From assembly GCA_021234155.1 (NCBI GenBank), contig JAJEKV010000020.1, positions 1,973,275 to 2,037,274 of the forward strand: a stretch of DNA of 64,000 bases, in the 5' to 3' direction. This document shows, piece after piece, positions 1 through 11,238 of the stretch. The position numbers were made by a program, and so were the translations under genes. The notes below the pieces were generated by a model that did not search any database, was not told the origin of the DNA, and was given only the letters and a program-made list of their open reading frames with translations. The stretch's first letter is position 1, and each line of letters begins with the position of its first letter. Origin of the DNA: Isoetes taiwanensis (taxonomy: Eukaryota; Streptophyta; Lycopodiopsida; Isoetales; Isoetaceae).

Positions 1-912
1 TTTGTTAAGCTGCTGCTGAATAAAGAAATATCACTTGTAGCTATATTGCTGCTCAGTTTTGGTTGAGGCATTTGCTTTAAAAAAAAAATATGTCTAGTGT
101 ATAATTATAGTTGTCATATAGACCAGGTGCAACTTGGATATAAGAAAGCTAATTCCAACCATCTGATAGTGCTGCATTCATTTTGAGGTGTGTGATCTCA
201 TAAGCAAACTTGGGGCAGTGGCATCAAAGGAGAAAAATGTGATATTTGATGCAGGCGTCGAGGATCGGCTTTGTGCGTATGTGCATATGCATGCTCATTA
301 GCTCATTTTCTCACAACAATCAAAGAGGTGAGGTGCTTTTTTTTTCCATACTTCCCATTGTTTTTGTTAATATTGACCTCTATTAATTGCGTGTCAATCC
401 CACGTATAATATAGGCCTTTTGTCATTGTGTGGAATTACACTTGTCTATATGCCAAAGGCATATCCTTCATGCCATTAATGTGTTTTATGTGTCTTATCG
501 TTCGAATGGAGAAATGGATGATTCTATTCCATCTCTCAAAAAGAAGTTGAATTAGGGAAAGATGACTCGTGCCCTCTTCACAGTGCATGGTTGAAAGAAG
601 TTGGTGCAATTTAGAAGCTGACCGTATCTTTGCCTACGTAGAAAACTTAAAATGATATATGATCAGGTGCTGTAATTCAAGTTTCAATATCTCATGTATA
701 TGCTTCTTTTGGCCATGGCTAGGAATCCGCTCACCAAGTGATACATTTATAAATTGTTGATCATAAATATCTTGGCTATGGAATGGATACACGTGTCTCC
801 TAGCAGCCAACTAGTGAACATGTAGGCTCAAAATCAGACTTGTATTAGATTGAGATATGAATAGCTATTGAAGCTCCAAGCATACGAATTTATATAGATA
901 TGCCAAAACGAC
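1..912. other. No gene recognised
   Basis: AT-rich DNA. I see no convincing coding frame, repeat or RNA gene here. It may contain intron or flank of the aminotransferase relic that starts at about 913. Confidence 0.4.
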
Positions 913-1110
913 GGAGTTGTTACTCATGTTGAAAGTCAGTTGAAGCTTGCTATAAGGCTAATGTATTCAAATCCCCAAATTCATGCGACATCAATTACGT
1001 CTGTTTTCTTGGGGGATAGTGACTTGTTCTCAGAGTGGATGATTGAATTGAAAGCAATGGCTGATCGCATTATAAGTGCGATTTATCTGCGTTTTGAGAT
1101 TAGCAGATAA
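913..1110 (+). pseudogene. Aspartate aminotransferase exon relic
   Basis: A single open stretch of about 65 codons resembles the C-terminal half of plant aspartate aminotransferase, a PLP enzyme that exchanges amino groups between aspartate and 2-oxoglutarate. The diagnostic part runs VESQLKLAIRLMYSNPQIHA, then a variable segment, then EWMIELKAMADRIIS. In the family the matching blocks are close to SQLKLVIRPMYSNPP and EW..ELKAMADRI. The similarity stops abruptly after RIIS at about 1077, where a short inverted repeat begins, and a TAA follows at 1108. The PLP lysine region and the remaining domains are not visible upstream. I read it as a gene fragment (one exon or part of one), not a working gene. 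The recognition is from memory of the family; the function of the intact ancestor is well established. Confidence 0.7.
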
Positions 1111-1116
1111 ATTCGC
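1078..1116. repeat. Short inverted repeat at the end of the aminotransferase relic
   Basis: Arms GCGATTTATCTGC and GCAGATAAATTCGC pair with one extra base and are separated by 12 nt. It lies exactly where the similarity to aspartate aminotransferase ends, so it may mark a breakpoint or a small insertion. Confidence 0.6.
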
Positions 1117-2188
1117 TTCTTGAGGCTAGTTGAGAGAGCCCCCCTTAGTGTATTTATAGCCTTGTTGCATTCCTCTCATTTTCATCAGCCGTCTTTGAGC
1201 CTTCCCCTTTGTGGTCGCATACCCCACCCTCCCCCCCCGGCTCTTTTAAGTTGTAGCCCTGCGTTGTAACCCTGCGTTATTGAAGTTTTCTTGTAGTCAA
1301 TGTCTTAGTTTTTCATGTTGATTGGCTCATTGTTTTCTTGATCCTGCCATGGTATCTTATACGATGGGATGGGGGCGCTCATGCCAAGCATTGTTGTTGG
1401 GGCAGCTCTTATGTCTTGAATGTTGGGATTTAAGTGGGCGACGATGTTGCAGGCCCTTGCGCCATGGTGTTGAGCCCTCGTGTGCCAAAGATGTGGCGGC
1501 CTTTGTGCCAAGGTTGGGGTCCTCGTACCAGGGGTTTCTTTGTTCCTTTTGCAGATTTGCTCAAAGATGGATGTGGAAATCCTTTGCGAGTTTTGCGAGA
1601 ATCTTGGTATGTTGGGGTCCTGTTGGACATTAGCAACGGAGGGCTTACAAATCTTTATGAATTTATTTTGAGTTTGAATCTTTGTGGCACTTTGATGCCT
1701 TTTGTATGCCCAAAAAGGCCGGTGTGCATGAGGGATCATTAGAAGTGAAAAATTCTTGTACTGCTATTTTGAAAATAAAGGGGAGGGCCACATGGCTCAT
1801 TCATTCATTAGTATGAGACACCAACTTTATGATGCTCTTCAAGCTCGAGGTGAGTTGTCATGATTGGGCTATGTAGCCATTAAACGGTTGTGACTGTTTG
1901 TAGAAGAATTGCTCATTGTTGCATACTTAGGCACACTCGGAGACTGGACTCATATTTTAAAGAAGATTGGAACGTTCTCTTTCACTTAATTCACGGAGAA
2001 GTGACGTAATTTTCTAACTGGTGTCATATCTATACTGTACAGCATATATCCACCTTTATTTGCAGTACTTTATTTTGCAAGTGTCTCATAACACTTTTAA
2101 AATCTTTGACAAATAACCCGGACTGTTCTGAATGATAAACTAGAGCTACCTTAAACAAAAGGTAACCAACAAAACAACACCAACAAAG
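1117..2188. other. No gene recognised; weak minisatellite
   Basis: Overlapping ORFs on both strands at about 1305-1740 have no recognisable domain. Around 1450-1545 the words CCATGG/TGCCAAAG and CCTCGTG recur at roughly 25-30 bp spacing and resemble the minisatellite near 4430-4555. I see no gene. Confidence 0.4.
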
Positions 2189-2357
2189 AAATGGCATTTT
2201 CCTTCGTTTCAACGAATAGAAGGAAAACAAAGTTCTAGAACTACGGAGTTAGTTAGCAGTTTAGTTATTATTGTCTTTTCCTTCCACTCCCTATTTAGTT
2301 CTTTCTCGTCCATCTTTCCCCATCAGCTTTCGTGCATCTTCCTTTCTCTTCTTGGTG
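2189..2357 (+). repeat. Direct repeat, copy 1 (169 bp)
   Basis: Matches 4209-4377 with no indels at a constant offset of 2020 bp and only a handful of substitutions. The repeat starts AAATGGC and ends CTTCTTGGTG, so it lacks the TG...CA ends of a typical LTR. The pair encloses the coiled-coil ORF at 2537-3033, which would fit a small element with terminal direct repeats, but I saw no PBS or PPT. Confidence 0.8.
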
Positions 2358-2536
2358 TTGGACGATTCCCTTTGTTACTGTAGTGTGGGCCGATTTTGGT
2401 CCGGCAATCTAGTGTGCCAAGTTTTTGTAGTGACGGCAGCCCAATAATTCTGGTTTCGTGTCTGGTCTCGTGTCTTGCTTTCCGTGAGGCAATCTTTTCC
2501 CTGCCATAATCCCTTTTGTTGCTTCGGTTGCATGCT

Positions 2537-3033
2537 ATGGCTCCAAAATCGAGTGCTAAGCTTAGGAGGAAGCATGTCGATCCTGAGCAAGTTCCAGCAT
2601 GGCTGAAAGCCATGGAAAGTAGTTTTGAGGCCAAGATTCAGGAGATGATCAGCTCTAAGGATGATATTGTTGTGGCATTAGAATCCAAAATTTCTTCTTT
2701 GCAAGAAGAGATCGAACGGAGGAGAGGAAAGCAAGAGTTCCTGTCTTGAAGTTTCATGAGAACATCAAAGAGTTTGATTTTTTGAATCAATTAGAAGACT
2801 CGTTTGCGGATTTGGCTCAGCATTTGCGGTTGCACAAGTTTCTGGACGCTGAAGCAGAAGCCATCATTGATAAAGGTAAATCTTTAATTTCTAACAGGCA
2901 GAATTTAATCTGTATCAGAGATAGGGAAGGTCCCAGGGTTGCAGAATTCTATGAAATGGGGGATTTAGCCCTTTCTCATGTGAAAATTGGCCTTGAAATG
3001 GGGTTTTACCCTTCTGATGGTTTTGGCTCTTAA
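2537..3033 (+). pseudogene. Unrecognised coiled-coil ORF, frameshifted
   Basis: An ATG at 2537 (MAPKSSAKLRRKHVDPEQ) opens a lysine/glutamate-rich, probably coiled-coil segment that runs to a stop at 2747-2749. A second frame, open from before 2720 to a stop at 3033, continues with charged helical sequence (FHENIKEFDFLNQLEDSF). The two frames most likely form one protein of about 165 residues broken by a frameshift near 2720-2745. I recognise no domain. Position between two 169-bp direct repeats suggests a gag-like or ORF1-like protein of a small retroelement, but that is inference. A host gene fragment is equally possible. Confidence 0.35.
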
Positions 3034-4173
3034 CTTATTTGCTCTGTTCATATGTGGTAAGTTTGCTCTGTTGCATCTGTGGTAGGTTCGTTCAGAAGGC
3101 CAAGTATGCTTGAAAGATGTTTATAGACTCTGGTTTATTTAATATATTCTGGGTTAATAAGGTTGTCTTTGGTTTGGAAGAAGCAGAGTTTCAATGGAAG
3201 CATACAATAATGTTTTGTTTCTCTAAATTTTCTCAAGGCATTTTTTCTGTTGGCTTGGTTTCTAGCTGTCTACCTGGCTGCATAAGCTGTTTATCTGGGA
3301 ATTCATACCAGTGACAAATACTTGTCTGTGGCTACCTCGACTGCATAAAAAGGCCAATCGATTTTCAAGACCTGTCTTTGCTTAGTAGCTTTGATTTCAG
3401 AATCGGAACCGCTTTACCTGTATGTGTTGATTTTTATTGCGATCCCTATCTTGACTAAAGCCCTGAACTGAAGCCGAATCAGATCTGAAGCATTTAGAGT
3501 GCCAACTGTAGCCAAGATTGTAGCCGACTGAAGCCGTGATAGTATGGCAGAGGGCAAACTGTAGCCGGATCATCCCCTGGTGCTTCTCCCTGTAGTCGGA
3601 TCATGGCTAGGTATCCGCCATCGTAGCACACAGCCAAGATTTTTTTTCCTATTTTCTGTTTCGATCCGGTTTGCATAATTGCCTTTTATCTTTTCCTTAT
3701 TTTAGCACCAGAATAAAAGAATGCATGCTTCAATAAGGCATAGGCATATCGACCTGGGTAGTGTTTCTTCCAAAATTTGTATTACACTATGAATTCATTT
3801 CCACTAGGTTATTTGCAACATCGATTTGTCGAGGTCAATTTTAAATGGACAAGGCCATTATAGTTTTGAGTCATTGGTATGTTGCTAGTAATACACGGTT
3901 ATTGGCTCAAATGCACTATATAAGGTTCCTAATATCCAGATAATAATAAAGTTAATGAGCGAAATGGTTCCTCCTGTCTTGACCTTAACCTCAACCATAG
4001 ATCCCTTCCCTTCCGTTTCAACACATCTTTGTATTTCCTTGTATTGTTACTTTGCCTTTCAGTTTTGGGTTTGGAAGTGACCCTAAGATAGGTCTTTTTA
4101 CAATCCTCAAACATACAATTTTCTTTTGCCTTTCTTAACTGGTTTTTCGTTGGTTCTCTCTGCCTCTTTTTCA
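3034..4173. other. No gene recognised
   Basis: Only short shadow ORFs on both strands. No RNA gene or named repeat seen, apart from the repeats starting at 4174 and 4209. Confidence 0.4.
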
Positions 4174-4210
4174 GCATCCTTGTCTATATCTATACGTAGT
4201 AGTTCTAGAA
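4174..4210 (+). repeat. 37-bp direct repeat, copy 1
   Basis: Starts GCATCCTTGTCTATATCTAT and ends TTCTAGAA. An identical copy is at 4919-4955. The two enclose the second 169-bp repeat and the minisatellite, so they may mark the ends of an inserted block. Confidence 0.8.
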
Positions 4211-4377
4211 ATGGCGTTTTCCTTTGTTTCAACGAATAGAAGGAAAACAAAGTTCTAGAACTACGGAGTTAGTTAGCAGTTTAGTTATTTTTGTCTTTTC
4301 CTTCCACTCCCTATTTAGTTCTTTCTCGTCCATCTTTCCCCATCAGCTTTCGTGCATCTTCCTTTCTCTTCTTGGTG
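4209..4377 (+). repeat. Direct repeat, copy 2 (169 bp)
   Basis: Second copy of the 2189-2357 repeat, same orientation, a few substitutions (for example GCATTTT versus GCGTTTT near the start). Confidence 0.8.
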
Positions 4378-4429
4378 CTTTGGACCCCCGTCCTTCCATT
4401 TGTGAACTTTATTTGCGTAACCAACTTTG

Positions 4430-4555
4430 TCGGAGGTCTTGTGCTTAGTGGAGGCTTTCATACCTGGTTGAGGCCCTCGTGCTTGGTTGGAGGACTTTGT
4501 GTCTAGTAGAGGCCCTCGTGCCTGGTTGGAGGCCCTCGTGCCTGGATGAGCCCTA
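4430..4555 (+). repeat. Minisatellite, about 23-25 bp units
   Basis: Imperfect tandem units built around GAGGCCCTCGTGCCTGGTTG, about five copies. Confidence 0.65.
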
Positions 4556-4918
4556 GTGGCTTTTGGTTACTTTTTTGTGTGTGCAGGTGAGCAGTAGGGA
4601 GCGTACTTCTGGCTTTTCGTACAGAGATAATGGGATTTCGTGCACAAAATGAAGATTGTTTATTCAAATATGCGTCCATAAGGTGCTACTTCTTGCTAAA
4701 TGTATTTTCACCCAACAAGCTTGTCAGCATGAGGGTATAGAGTCTATTGTATTTTGACCCTAGCATAGATTAGTGATACCATTATTGTAAGGGTTTTTCC
4801 TCGAAAACCCGAAAGGGCGAGGTTTTTTAATCCCGGCCATAATGGTCTCACTATCTGGGTCCCAATATGTATTTGTGTTGAGTTTTCGTTATGAAAGGAG
4901 ATGCCCGGAGCATTCATT

Positions 4919-4955
4919 GCATCCTTGTCTATATCTATACGTAGTAGTTCTAGAA
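4919..4955 (+). repeat. 37-bp direct repeat, copy 2
   Basis: Copy of 4174-4210; the sequences outside the two copies differ. Confidence 0.8.
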
Positions 4956-5640
4956 GGGTCAAATATACCACTAAAATACCACTAATAAGGAATAGAATTT
5001 CAACTTTTAAAACATGCTTAAAACATGCCAAAATAACTACACCAATTGAAACCAAACCTCCCCCTGTAACCAAACTTTCCCAATGCTATTTGGCAACCAA
5101 GCCTCTGCATGACTATGTCACCAAACCAAATACTTAACATTCAAATTCACGAGCACATGCAACTCTAGCAAGCAAAACCCAAGACCAAATTAGAGAAGAA
5201 ACCTTGCAAATGTCACGCCCCAACTCTTGAATCTTGCATGGAAAATATAAGATCAAAGCACACATTTAGCCTCATGCCTTCTTAGTTAAGTTATAAGATT
5301 ATCCCACTTCCAAAAAATATTGGTTGGTTGGTTGGTTGGTTGGTTGCGAAATCTTACGTTTCACTCATTCCTCGACGTTACTTCAGTAACCAAAAACAAA
5401 TCCAATGCGTAACCTGCCCTTTTATAGACTATATAATGCCCTGTAAAGATAGACTTAACATTGATTATGTTAAAGAGAAGTTGTATCTTAATTCTCAAAT
5501 GCATTGTTTTACATTAACTTAAATGATGAAGATTTGCTTATATTAACAAGAGCTTAATTTGCAAGGGGATACCAAATTCTTCCACACATTCCCACCTTCA
5601 AGTGAATGCTATGTATGCTCGTCTATGGTCGCTCCAATAG
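4956..5640. other. No gene recognised; TTGG microsatellite
   Basis: Non-coding. A (TTGG)n run of about six units lies at 5322-5346. Confidence 0.5.
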
Positions 5641-5716
5641 CAATGGCCGATGCAAAGCATGGGCTTGAAATCTGTCCAGATGTGGTCGAGCAACGTCACA
5701 GAGCACGTGGCGGCAT

Positions 5717-6183
5717 TCATTTGTTGGACGTGGCTTTTGCGTCATTCATCTTCTTGGAGTTGTATGCCACTACTTTTCCTTCTTGCATGAGGACTCCACC
5801 TATTGCTAGTTCATTTGCATCCGTTGCTACTAGCTTATTCTTATTTGGGTCTGGTAGGGTGAGCAATGGAGCTATTATTAAGGCTTCCTTGAGCGTTTCA
5901 AAGGATGTTTGAACATTTTCTATCCAATGTGCTACTCGTTCCCTTACTTTCTTATTCTTAGTGAGGTCTGACAAAGGGGATGTCCACTTAACGTAATCTT
6001 TTATAAATTTTCAATAATAGTCTGCCAGACCGAGAAAGCTTCTCACTTCGGAGACGTTCTTTGGTGTTGGCCAATCTACCGTGGCTTCAATTTTTGTTGG
6101 GCCCGTGGAGATTCCATCCGGTGTGACTACATGCCCCAACTATTCCACTCTACTTGTCGAGAAATGACACTTCGAGAGTTTAG
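5717..6183 (-). pseudogene. Ty3/gypsy pol fragment (RT thumb to RNase H start)
   Basis: Reading the minus strand from 6183, one frame encodes the end of a Ty3/gypsy reverse transcriptase and the start of RNase H. Recognisable blocks in order are [28 protein letters not shown], then FETLKEALIIAPLL and TDANELAIGGVLMQ, the usual RT/RNase H junction. There are two in-frame stops: a TAG just before LGH, and a TGA in ADYY*KFI, where the family normally has YYRKFI, so CGA to TGA by a C-to-T change is likely. No LTR, integrase or protease is seen next to it. This is a dead scrap bounded on the right by the start of the LINE. Confidence 0.85.
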
Positions 6184-6202
6184 CATATAAACTGTGTACA
6201 GG

Positions 6203-7212
6203 ATGGGACATCCTAAAAAGGAGACAGATAAGATACAGGGGAAAAAGGGCTCCAAGGAGGTGGGCTCCAAGGCTGATTCCGGCTCCCTGGGGGCAAATAA
6301 ATCTGTGGTAGGCAATGTCAAGAAGGTAAAAAATGAATGTAAAAGGCAGGGCAAGGAAGTTCTTACAGAAGACATCTCGGATGATACCTCGGATGGGGAC
6401 TCTGGTACTTCTGGGGAATCTCTGGAGGCAGAGGCAACTGATTTGGGGCTGAAGGCTGACATATCCGGAGGGCTTGGGCCTGTCTTTGGGGCTGATTTGC
6501 AGCGAGCTATGGCGCCTTCTGGATTCTTGGGAGGAGAGATACTAATGGGTCAATTGCTTACGGTGATGATGAAGCTACTAGAATCCATGGAGCAGTCTAG
6601 GAAGGGAGCAGAGCAGGCAAGGAAGGAGGCGGCAGCCCATCAGGCACAAATGCTTAAGCTTTTGCAAGGTATGAATGAGTCTTTGTGTTCTTTAAAGAGT
6701 GAAAATGTAGAGCTAAAGCAAAACTAACAAGCAAGTATCGAGACAAAGCAGTCATGGATCAAGCCGAGACTTGAATAGGGGCTCAAATGATGGTTTTCAA
6801 GGAGCAATTGATGCTTTGAATGAGAAAATGGAGCACTTGGCTGATATGCATGAAAGGGAATCAAGGCTAATAATTTCAAATTTCGGCCTACGAGAAAAGG
6901 AGAATGAGGACACAAGCATGGCTGTTCAAACATTTCTTGCAGAGAATATGCAGGTGCAGGTGGATATTTTGGAGGCGTACCGGGTTGGAAGGAACACGGA
7001 ATGTGTTGGTGAAGTGCGCATCCAAGGAAGCGAAGGCTCGGGTTATGCAGAAGCGAACATTGCTTAAGGGCAAATATATATGGGTCAATGACGACTTAAC
7101 TAAGACCCAATTTCAGCAAAGAAGAGAAGATCTTAAGAGGATGAAGGAGGCAAGAGCGGCTGGACAACGTGCTTACTGGAGAGGCGGAAAAGTGATTGTG
7201 GAGGATGCATAG
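6203..7212 (+). pseudogene. LINE ORF1-like protein (coiled coil, RRM-like, C-terminal domain)
   Basis: From the ATG at 6203 an acidic and lysine-rich N-terminus is followed by a heptad-like stretch (LLTVMMKLLESMEQSRKGAE) typical of a coiled coil, ending with a stop near 6727. In another frame there follow RLIISNFGLREKENEDTS and ILEAYRVGR, like the RRM domain of L1 ORF1p. A third frame continues with VLVKCASKEAKARVMQ and NDDLTKTQFQQRREDL, like the C-terminal domain. So one ancestral RNA-binding ORF1 protein is split by at least one stop and one frameshift. ORF1 proteins of this kind coat LINE RNA in the ribonucleoprotein. The family assignment is by pattern; confident for LINE ORF1, less so for the subfamily. 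Confidence 0.7.
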
Positions 7213-7239
7213 GAAGTAGCGGCCGCCAGTTAGTTTGTT

Positions 7240-8259
7240 GGGAATGTAAATACGTTAAAAAGTAGTAAGATATGTGCTATGGATGACTTGCTAGCAAATG
7301 TAGACATAGTTTTCTTTTTGGAAACGTGTGAGCATGAGGAAAAGGCTCTTCCAGATATTTCTGGTTTTACGCTATTGCATTCAGTATGGAATAAGAAGGG
7401 CTGGAATCTCAAAGGTACAGGTGGTATTGCATGCTATGCTCGCAATGAAATTGTGCATGCAGTGTGTGTTTTGACACATAAGGCAACTGCACAATACATT
7501 TGGATTGAATTGCCAGGTAGGGGCAACAAGATATATGTAGCTGGTTGTTATTTCCCCCCAAGGGAATCACCCGTGTATAACAAAGGAGATCTAGATAAGG
7601 ATGACCCATTCTTTCACTTAGAGCAGGATATACTAGCTTTGGGTTTGGCAGGGGAAGTGCTATTGTTAGGAGACTTTAATGGGCGTACGGGAAACCATCA
7701 CGCAGCTTTGGTGGGCCTAGATGGAGAAGCAGAATGGTTGGAAATGTTGGATGATACTGAGCTGAAGACAATTGGATGGAGCAAAACATCAGAAGACAAT
7801 GTGAAATGGCTGACACCGCAGGGGCGTCATGTCTTACATATGTGTAGTGGTTTTGAGATGGTGATCTTCAATGGCACGGATAGGTACCCAGGCTCTGGTA
7901 AACGCACTTGTAAAAATGCTAGTGTGGTGGATTATGTTATTGCCAAACCTACTTTTGCAGAACATGTTATTAGCTTACGCATTGGAGATGAGAATGAAAG
8001 CTCGGATCATGTACCTTTGCTCATTGAACTTCATGTACAGTGGCATCATAGGCAGCAAGAAGATACATATAAAGGTAGATGGATGTCTCTCAAGTATGAT
8101 AAAGCTCATGAATATAGCGAGATATCGCGGCGAGAAAATGGCATCTTTTGCATGGCCCACATCAATGGGGATATGAGTGAGGCGTTGTCTAGGGTTTTGC
8201 TTGAATCAAATAATGAATGTTTTGTATCCCACCGCAACGGAGGGGGGGCTGCCATGTAA
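7240..8259 (+). pseudogene. LINE endonuclease domain (APE type)
   Basis: An open frame covers most of an apurinic/apyrimidinic-type endonuclease, the enzyme that nicks target DNA for LINE insertion. The N-terminal signature reads GNVNTL at about 7240, where L1-like enzymes have WNVNTL, so the Trp codon TGG seems changed to GGG while the catalytic Asn is kept. Next come FFLET (the catalytic Glu region), LLLGDFNGRTG (DFN motif) near residue 130 and SSDHVPLLIE (SDH motif) near residue 240. The frame ends at 8257-8259 shortly after a linker that should lead to the RT. Catalytic motifs are largely intact, but the downstream RT is ruined, so the element cannot move on its own. Confidence 0.85.
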
Positions 8260-9790
8260 TGGATGGTTTGACATGGAATGTAAACAAAGAGAGGCAAAAA
8301 TTTAGAAGCGCAAAAAGGGCAGCTAAAAAGTACGAGAAAGGAAAGTGTATACCAAGCTGGTCAAAAATAAGAAGAAGGCATATTTACATCGTAAACATAG
8401 GTGAATGGTGGAAGAATGCTGGTTGATCCAAAGAAATTTTGGAATAGGCTTAAACCCTTGAAGCATGGGGGTAATGTGTTGCAAGCGGAGGCACTAATGG
8501 AGCATGTACGCAATTTATACCATGTCCATGGAGTTGAGGATAAGATGGCCGAAGAGACATGTGAGATGGATGATATGCTTACCTTTACTCGGAGGATGTT
8601 CAGGTGGGACTCAAGAGACTTGCTAATGGCAAAGCGGGCAGATGCTTGTGGCCTTAAGGCGAAATGCTTAAGTGGGCTGGAGAAGCTGTTTCTGAATAGG
8701 CTGGGTCGACATGTTCAACATGGCTTTGAGAGATGGGTTTCCTAGGGCCCGGCGGGTTAATAGGGTTGTGCCATTGCACAAGTCGGGGGATGATCCGATC
8801 CGGGTAACTACCGTACCATTATGGTTGGCAGCCTTTACGCAAAACTGTATGCCTCTATACTTGAGGGCAAGATAAGCAACTGGGCATGAGGGTCACAATG
8901 CTAGAGCAATAGGCCAAGCGGGCTTTAGACCTAAAAAGTCTACAAACCCGACCATTTGGTCACCCTTCGTGCTATGATGGATTCGGTGGTGGGAAAAAAG
9001 GAAACCTTTGTATCTTTGTATTTGTGGATTTCAGCAAGGCCTTTGACATGGTGAATAGGCAAAATCAGAGCATAGGATGGTAGATTTGGGCATCCCGATG
9101 GGGCTTAGGCATGCGGTAAGTGTTCTTTATAAAAAGTACTCGTGCAACTCTCTTTCCCTTTGTTGGAATGTGTGATGATGTAGTAGAGAGTAATATGGGA
9201 GTTAAACAGGGGGTGTCCTTTGTCGCCTACCTTGTTTGGATTGTTCATAGATCAGGTGGAGGGGTGGATAAGAGCACATGGAGGGATGGTACATCCTTGA
9301 ATGGGTATGTACTTATGCTCTTGCTATATCTTTGATGATATTGTGTTGCTATCTCGGAGCATCTGAGGGATGCAACGACATTTGGATGTGCTTGCCGGTT
9401 TTGTGATGCTAAAAGTATGCGGTGAATCTGAAAAAGACTAAAATTTGTTTTTGGAGCCGAATAAAACAGATCATGTGCGGCTATTTTACAAGGGTAAGCA
9501 AGTTGAGGTCGTTGAAAGCTATAAGTATCCGGGTTTGATTGTAGACAAAAGTCCGAATTGGAATCAAAGGCGGTCGAACATAGAGTGAGTCAGGGCTTAA
9601 AGGCACTATATGCAATGCAGAGAAGGTGTGTGAATGCTTGACATTTGGAACTTTGAAATGAAACGCATGCTCTTTAAAGTATTGGTACAAACGGTTATAT
9701 CAGTATGGTTGTGAAGCACGGGGCCAGGCCTCACTAATGATGGGTGGAAAAAGGTGGAAAAAATACAAAAGAAATTTTTTCACACGTAAT
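8260..9790 (+). pseudogene. LINE reverse transcriptase remains
   Basis: The RT is spread over all three frames with many stops. Visible pieces are RVVPLHKSGDDP near 8760, VDFSKAFDMVNR (palm motif with the first catalytic Asp) near 9020-9060, SNMGVKQGV near 9190 and VESYKYPGLIVDKSPNWNQ near 9510-9560. The catalytic YADD box is recognisable only as FDDIVLLSRS near 9330. It cannot encode an enzyme. The degree of decay here is higher than in the endonuclease upstream. Confidence 0.75.
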
Positions 9791-10040
9791 CTGGCACTAA
9801 AATGCAAACGCCATATGATATGATGTTAGGAGGAGAGTGCGGGATGATACCCCTTGAAGCTGAAGCTCTTTGCAAAACCTTACGTTATCCGTGCATAAGG
9901 TTTTATATGATATGCCCGTGAATAGCTTGCCAAGAATTGCTGCAGCAGAGAGAGTAGTGACAAAGGTTGGTATCGCGGATATTAGTAGATGGTGGTGAAA
10001 TGGGGATGGATATTCACAGTGCGGATGAATCAGGAAGATA

Positions 10041-10544
10041 TTGAGGGATGGGTTCGGAAGAGTGTTCTCACTAAGACATGGAGTATGCCACCGTGAAGAA
10101 AGAGTACTATATCGAGATGAATCCCACATTGAAGGCGCGTATGAAGATCTTAGTGAACCCATATCTATGAAGCATAGGCAAGCAATTGCGAGGATCCGGT
10201 TAAGCTCGCACCATCTTGGTGTGGAGGTAGGGAGATGGGCAGACATCGCTCATGATCTTAGACATTGTAACTTGTGTATTGACGGTGTGGTGGAGGATGA
10301 GGCTCATATCTTACTTTGTTGCCGTGCTTATTCAGACTTAAGAGTCATACATGGGATCAGTGCTACCTCCCTTGAGGAGTTATTTCGGTACCCAGGGGCA
10401 TCCATTGGGGGATATATTGTTGACATTCTTAAGCATAGAGATGCTTGTTTGAAAAATCAGAAGGTACGAGAGATTGAGATAGAGGAGCCCAGTGTGTTAC
10501 ACGCACTGGATGATTTGTTTTATAATTTTGAATGTAACTTGTAA
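10041..10544 (+). pseudogene. LINE ORF2 C-terminal region with Cys/His knuckle
   Basis: An open frame of 167 codons ends the LINE. The core is HRQAIARIRLSSHHLGVEVG followed by CNLCIDGVVEDEAHILLCC, a Cys-x2-Cys ... His-x4-Cys arrangement seen at the C-terminus of many LINE ORF2 proteins, thought to help in RNA binding. It is the C-terminal part of the same ORF2 as the endonuclease and RT pieces. The stop TAA at 10542-10544 lies immediately before the tail stem-loop. Confidence 0.75.
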
Positions 10545-10730
<186 letters not shown>

Positions 10731-10750
10731 TCTCTCTCTTCTCTCTTGTG

Positions 10751-11238
10751 TGTCGATTCGATTGAACGGGTTGTTGTTCTGGCTGATTGTTGGGCTATTG
10801 TTCCTCCTCTTGATGAGGTGATGGTTGTGGTCTATAATCCTCCCTTGAATAAGTGGAGTTACAATCTGTACTAACTCCCATATTTGTTGGCCCATTTCCA
10901 CTAGCCATCGGTTTATTTATGCTGGTGCCATCTCGACCTCTTCCAGATTCAGGCCAATTCCTGGCACCCAGTTAGGGGCTTGGGCTTGGCTTTCTAGATT
11001 CTCTGGGGGTATTGTGAAGTTTCTAGCTGCAAAGCATTGATCATGAATATCTATTAATATCTGTTATGCAATGAGGACATTTTGCTGTTGTTGCTCTATC
11101 GATTAATATTAATCATATAAGAAAATACAGGAAAAACACTTATATTCATAATATAGAAAATTACAAATTTGATCTCAGGGGTTTAAGTGAAAGACATTCA
11201 ATTTAAAACATATTTAAACTTCCAAGACATTGGAGGAG
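10751..11238. other. No gene recognised
   Basis: No coding or RNA feature that I can support. Confidence 0.4.
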
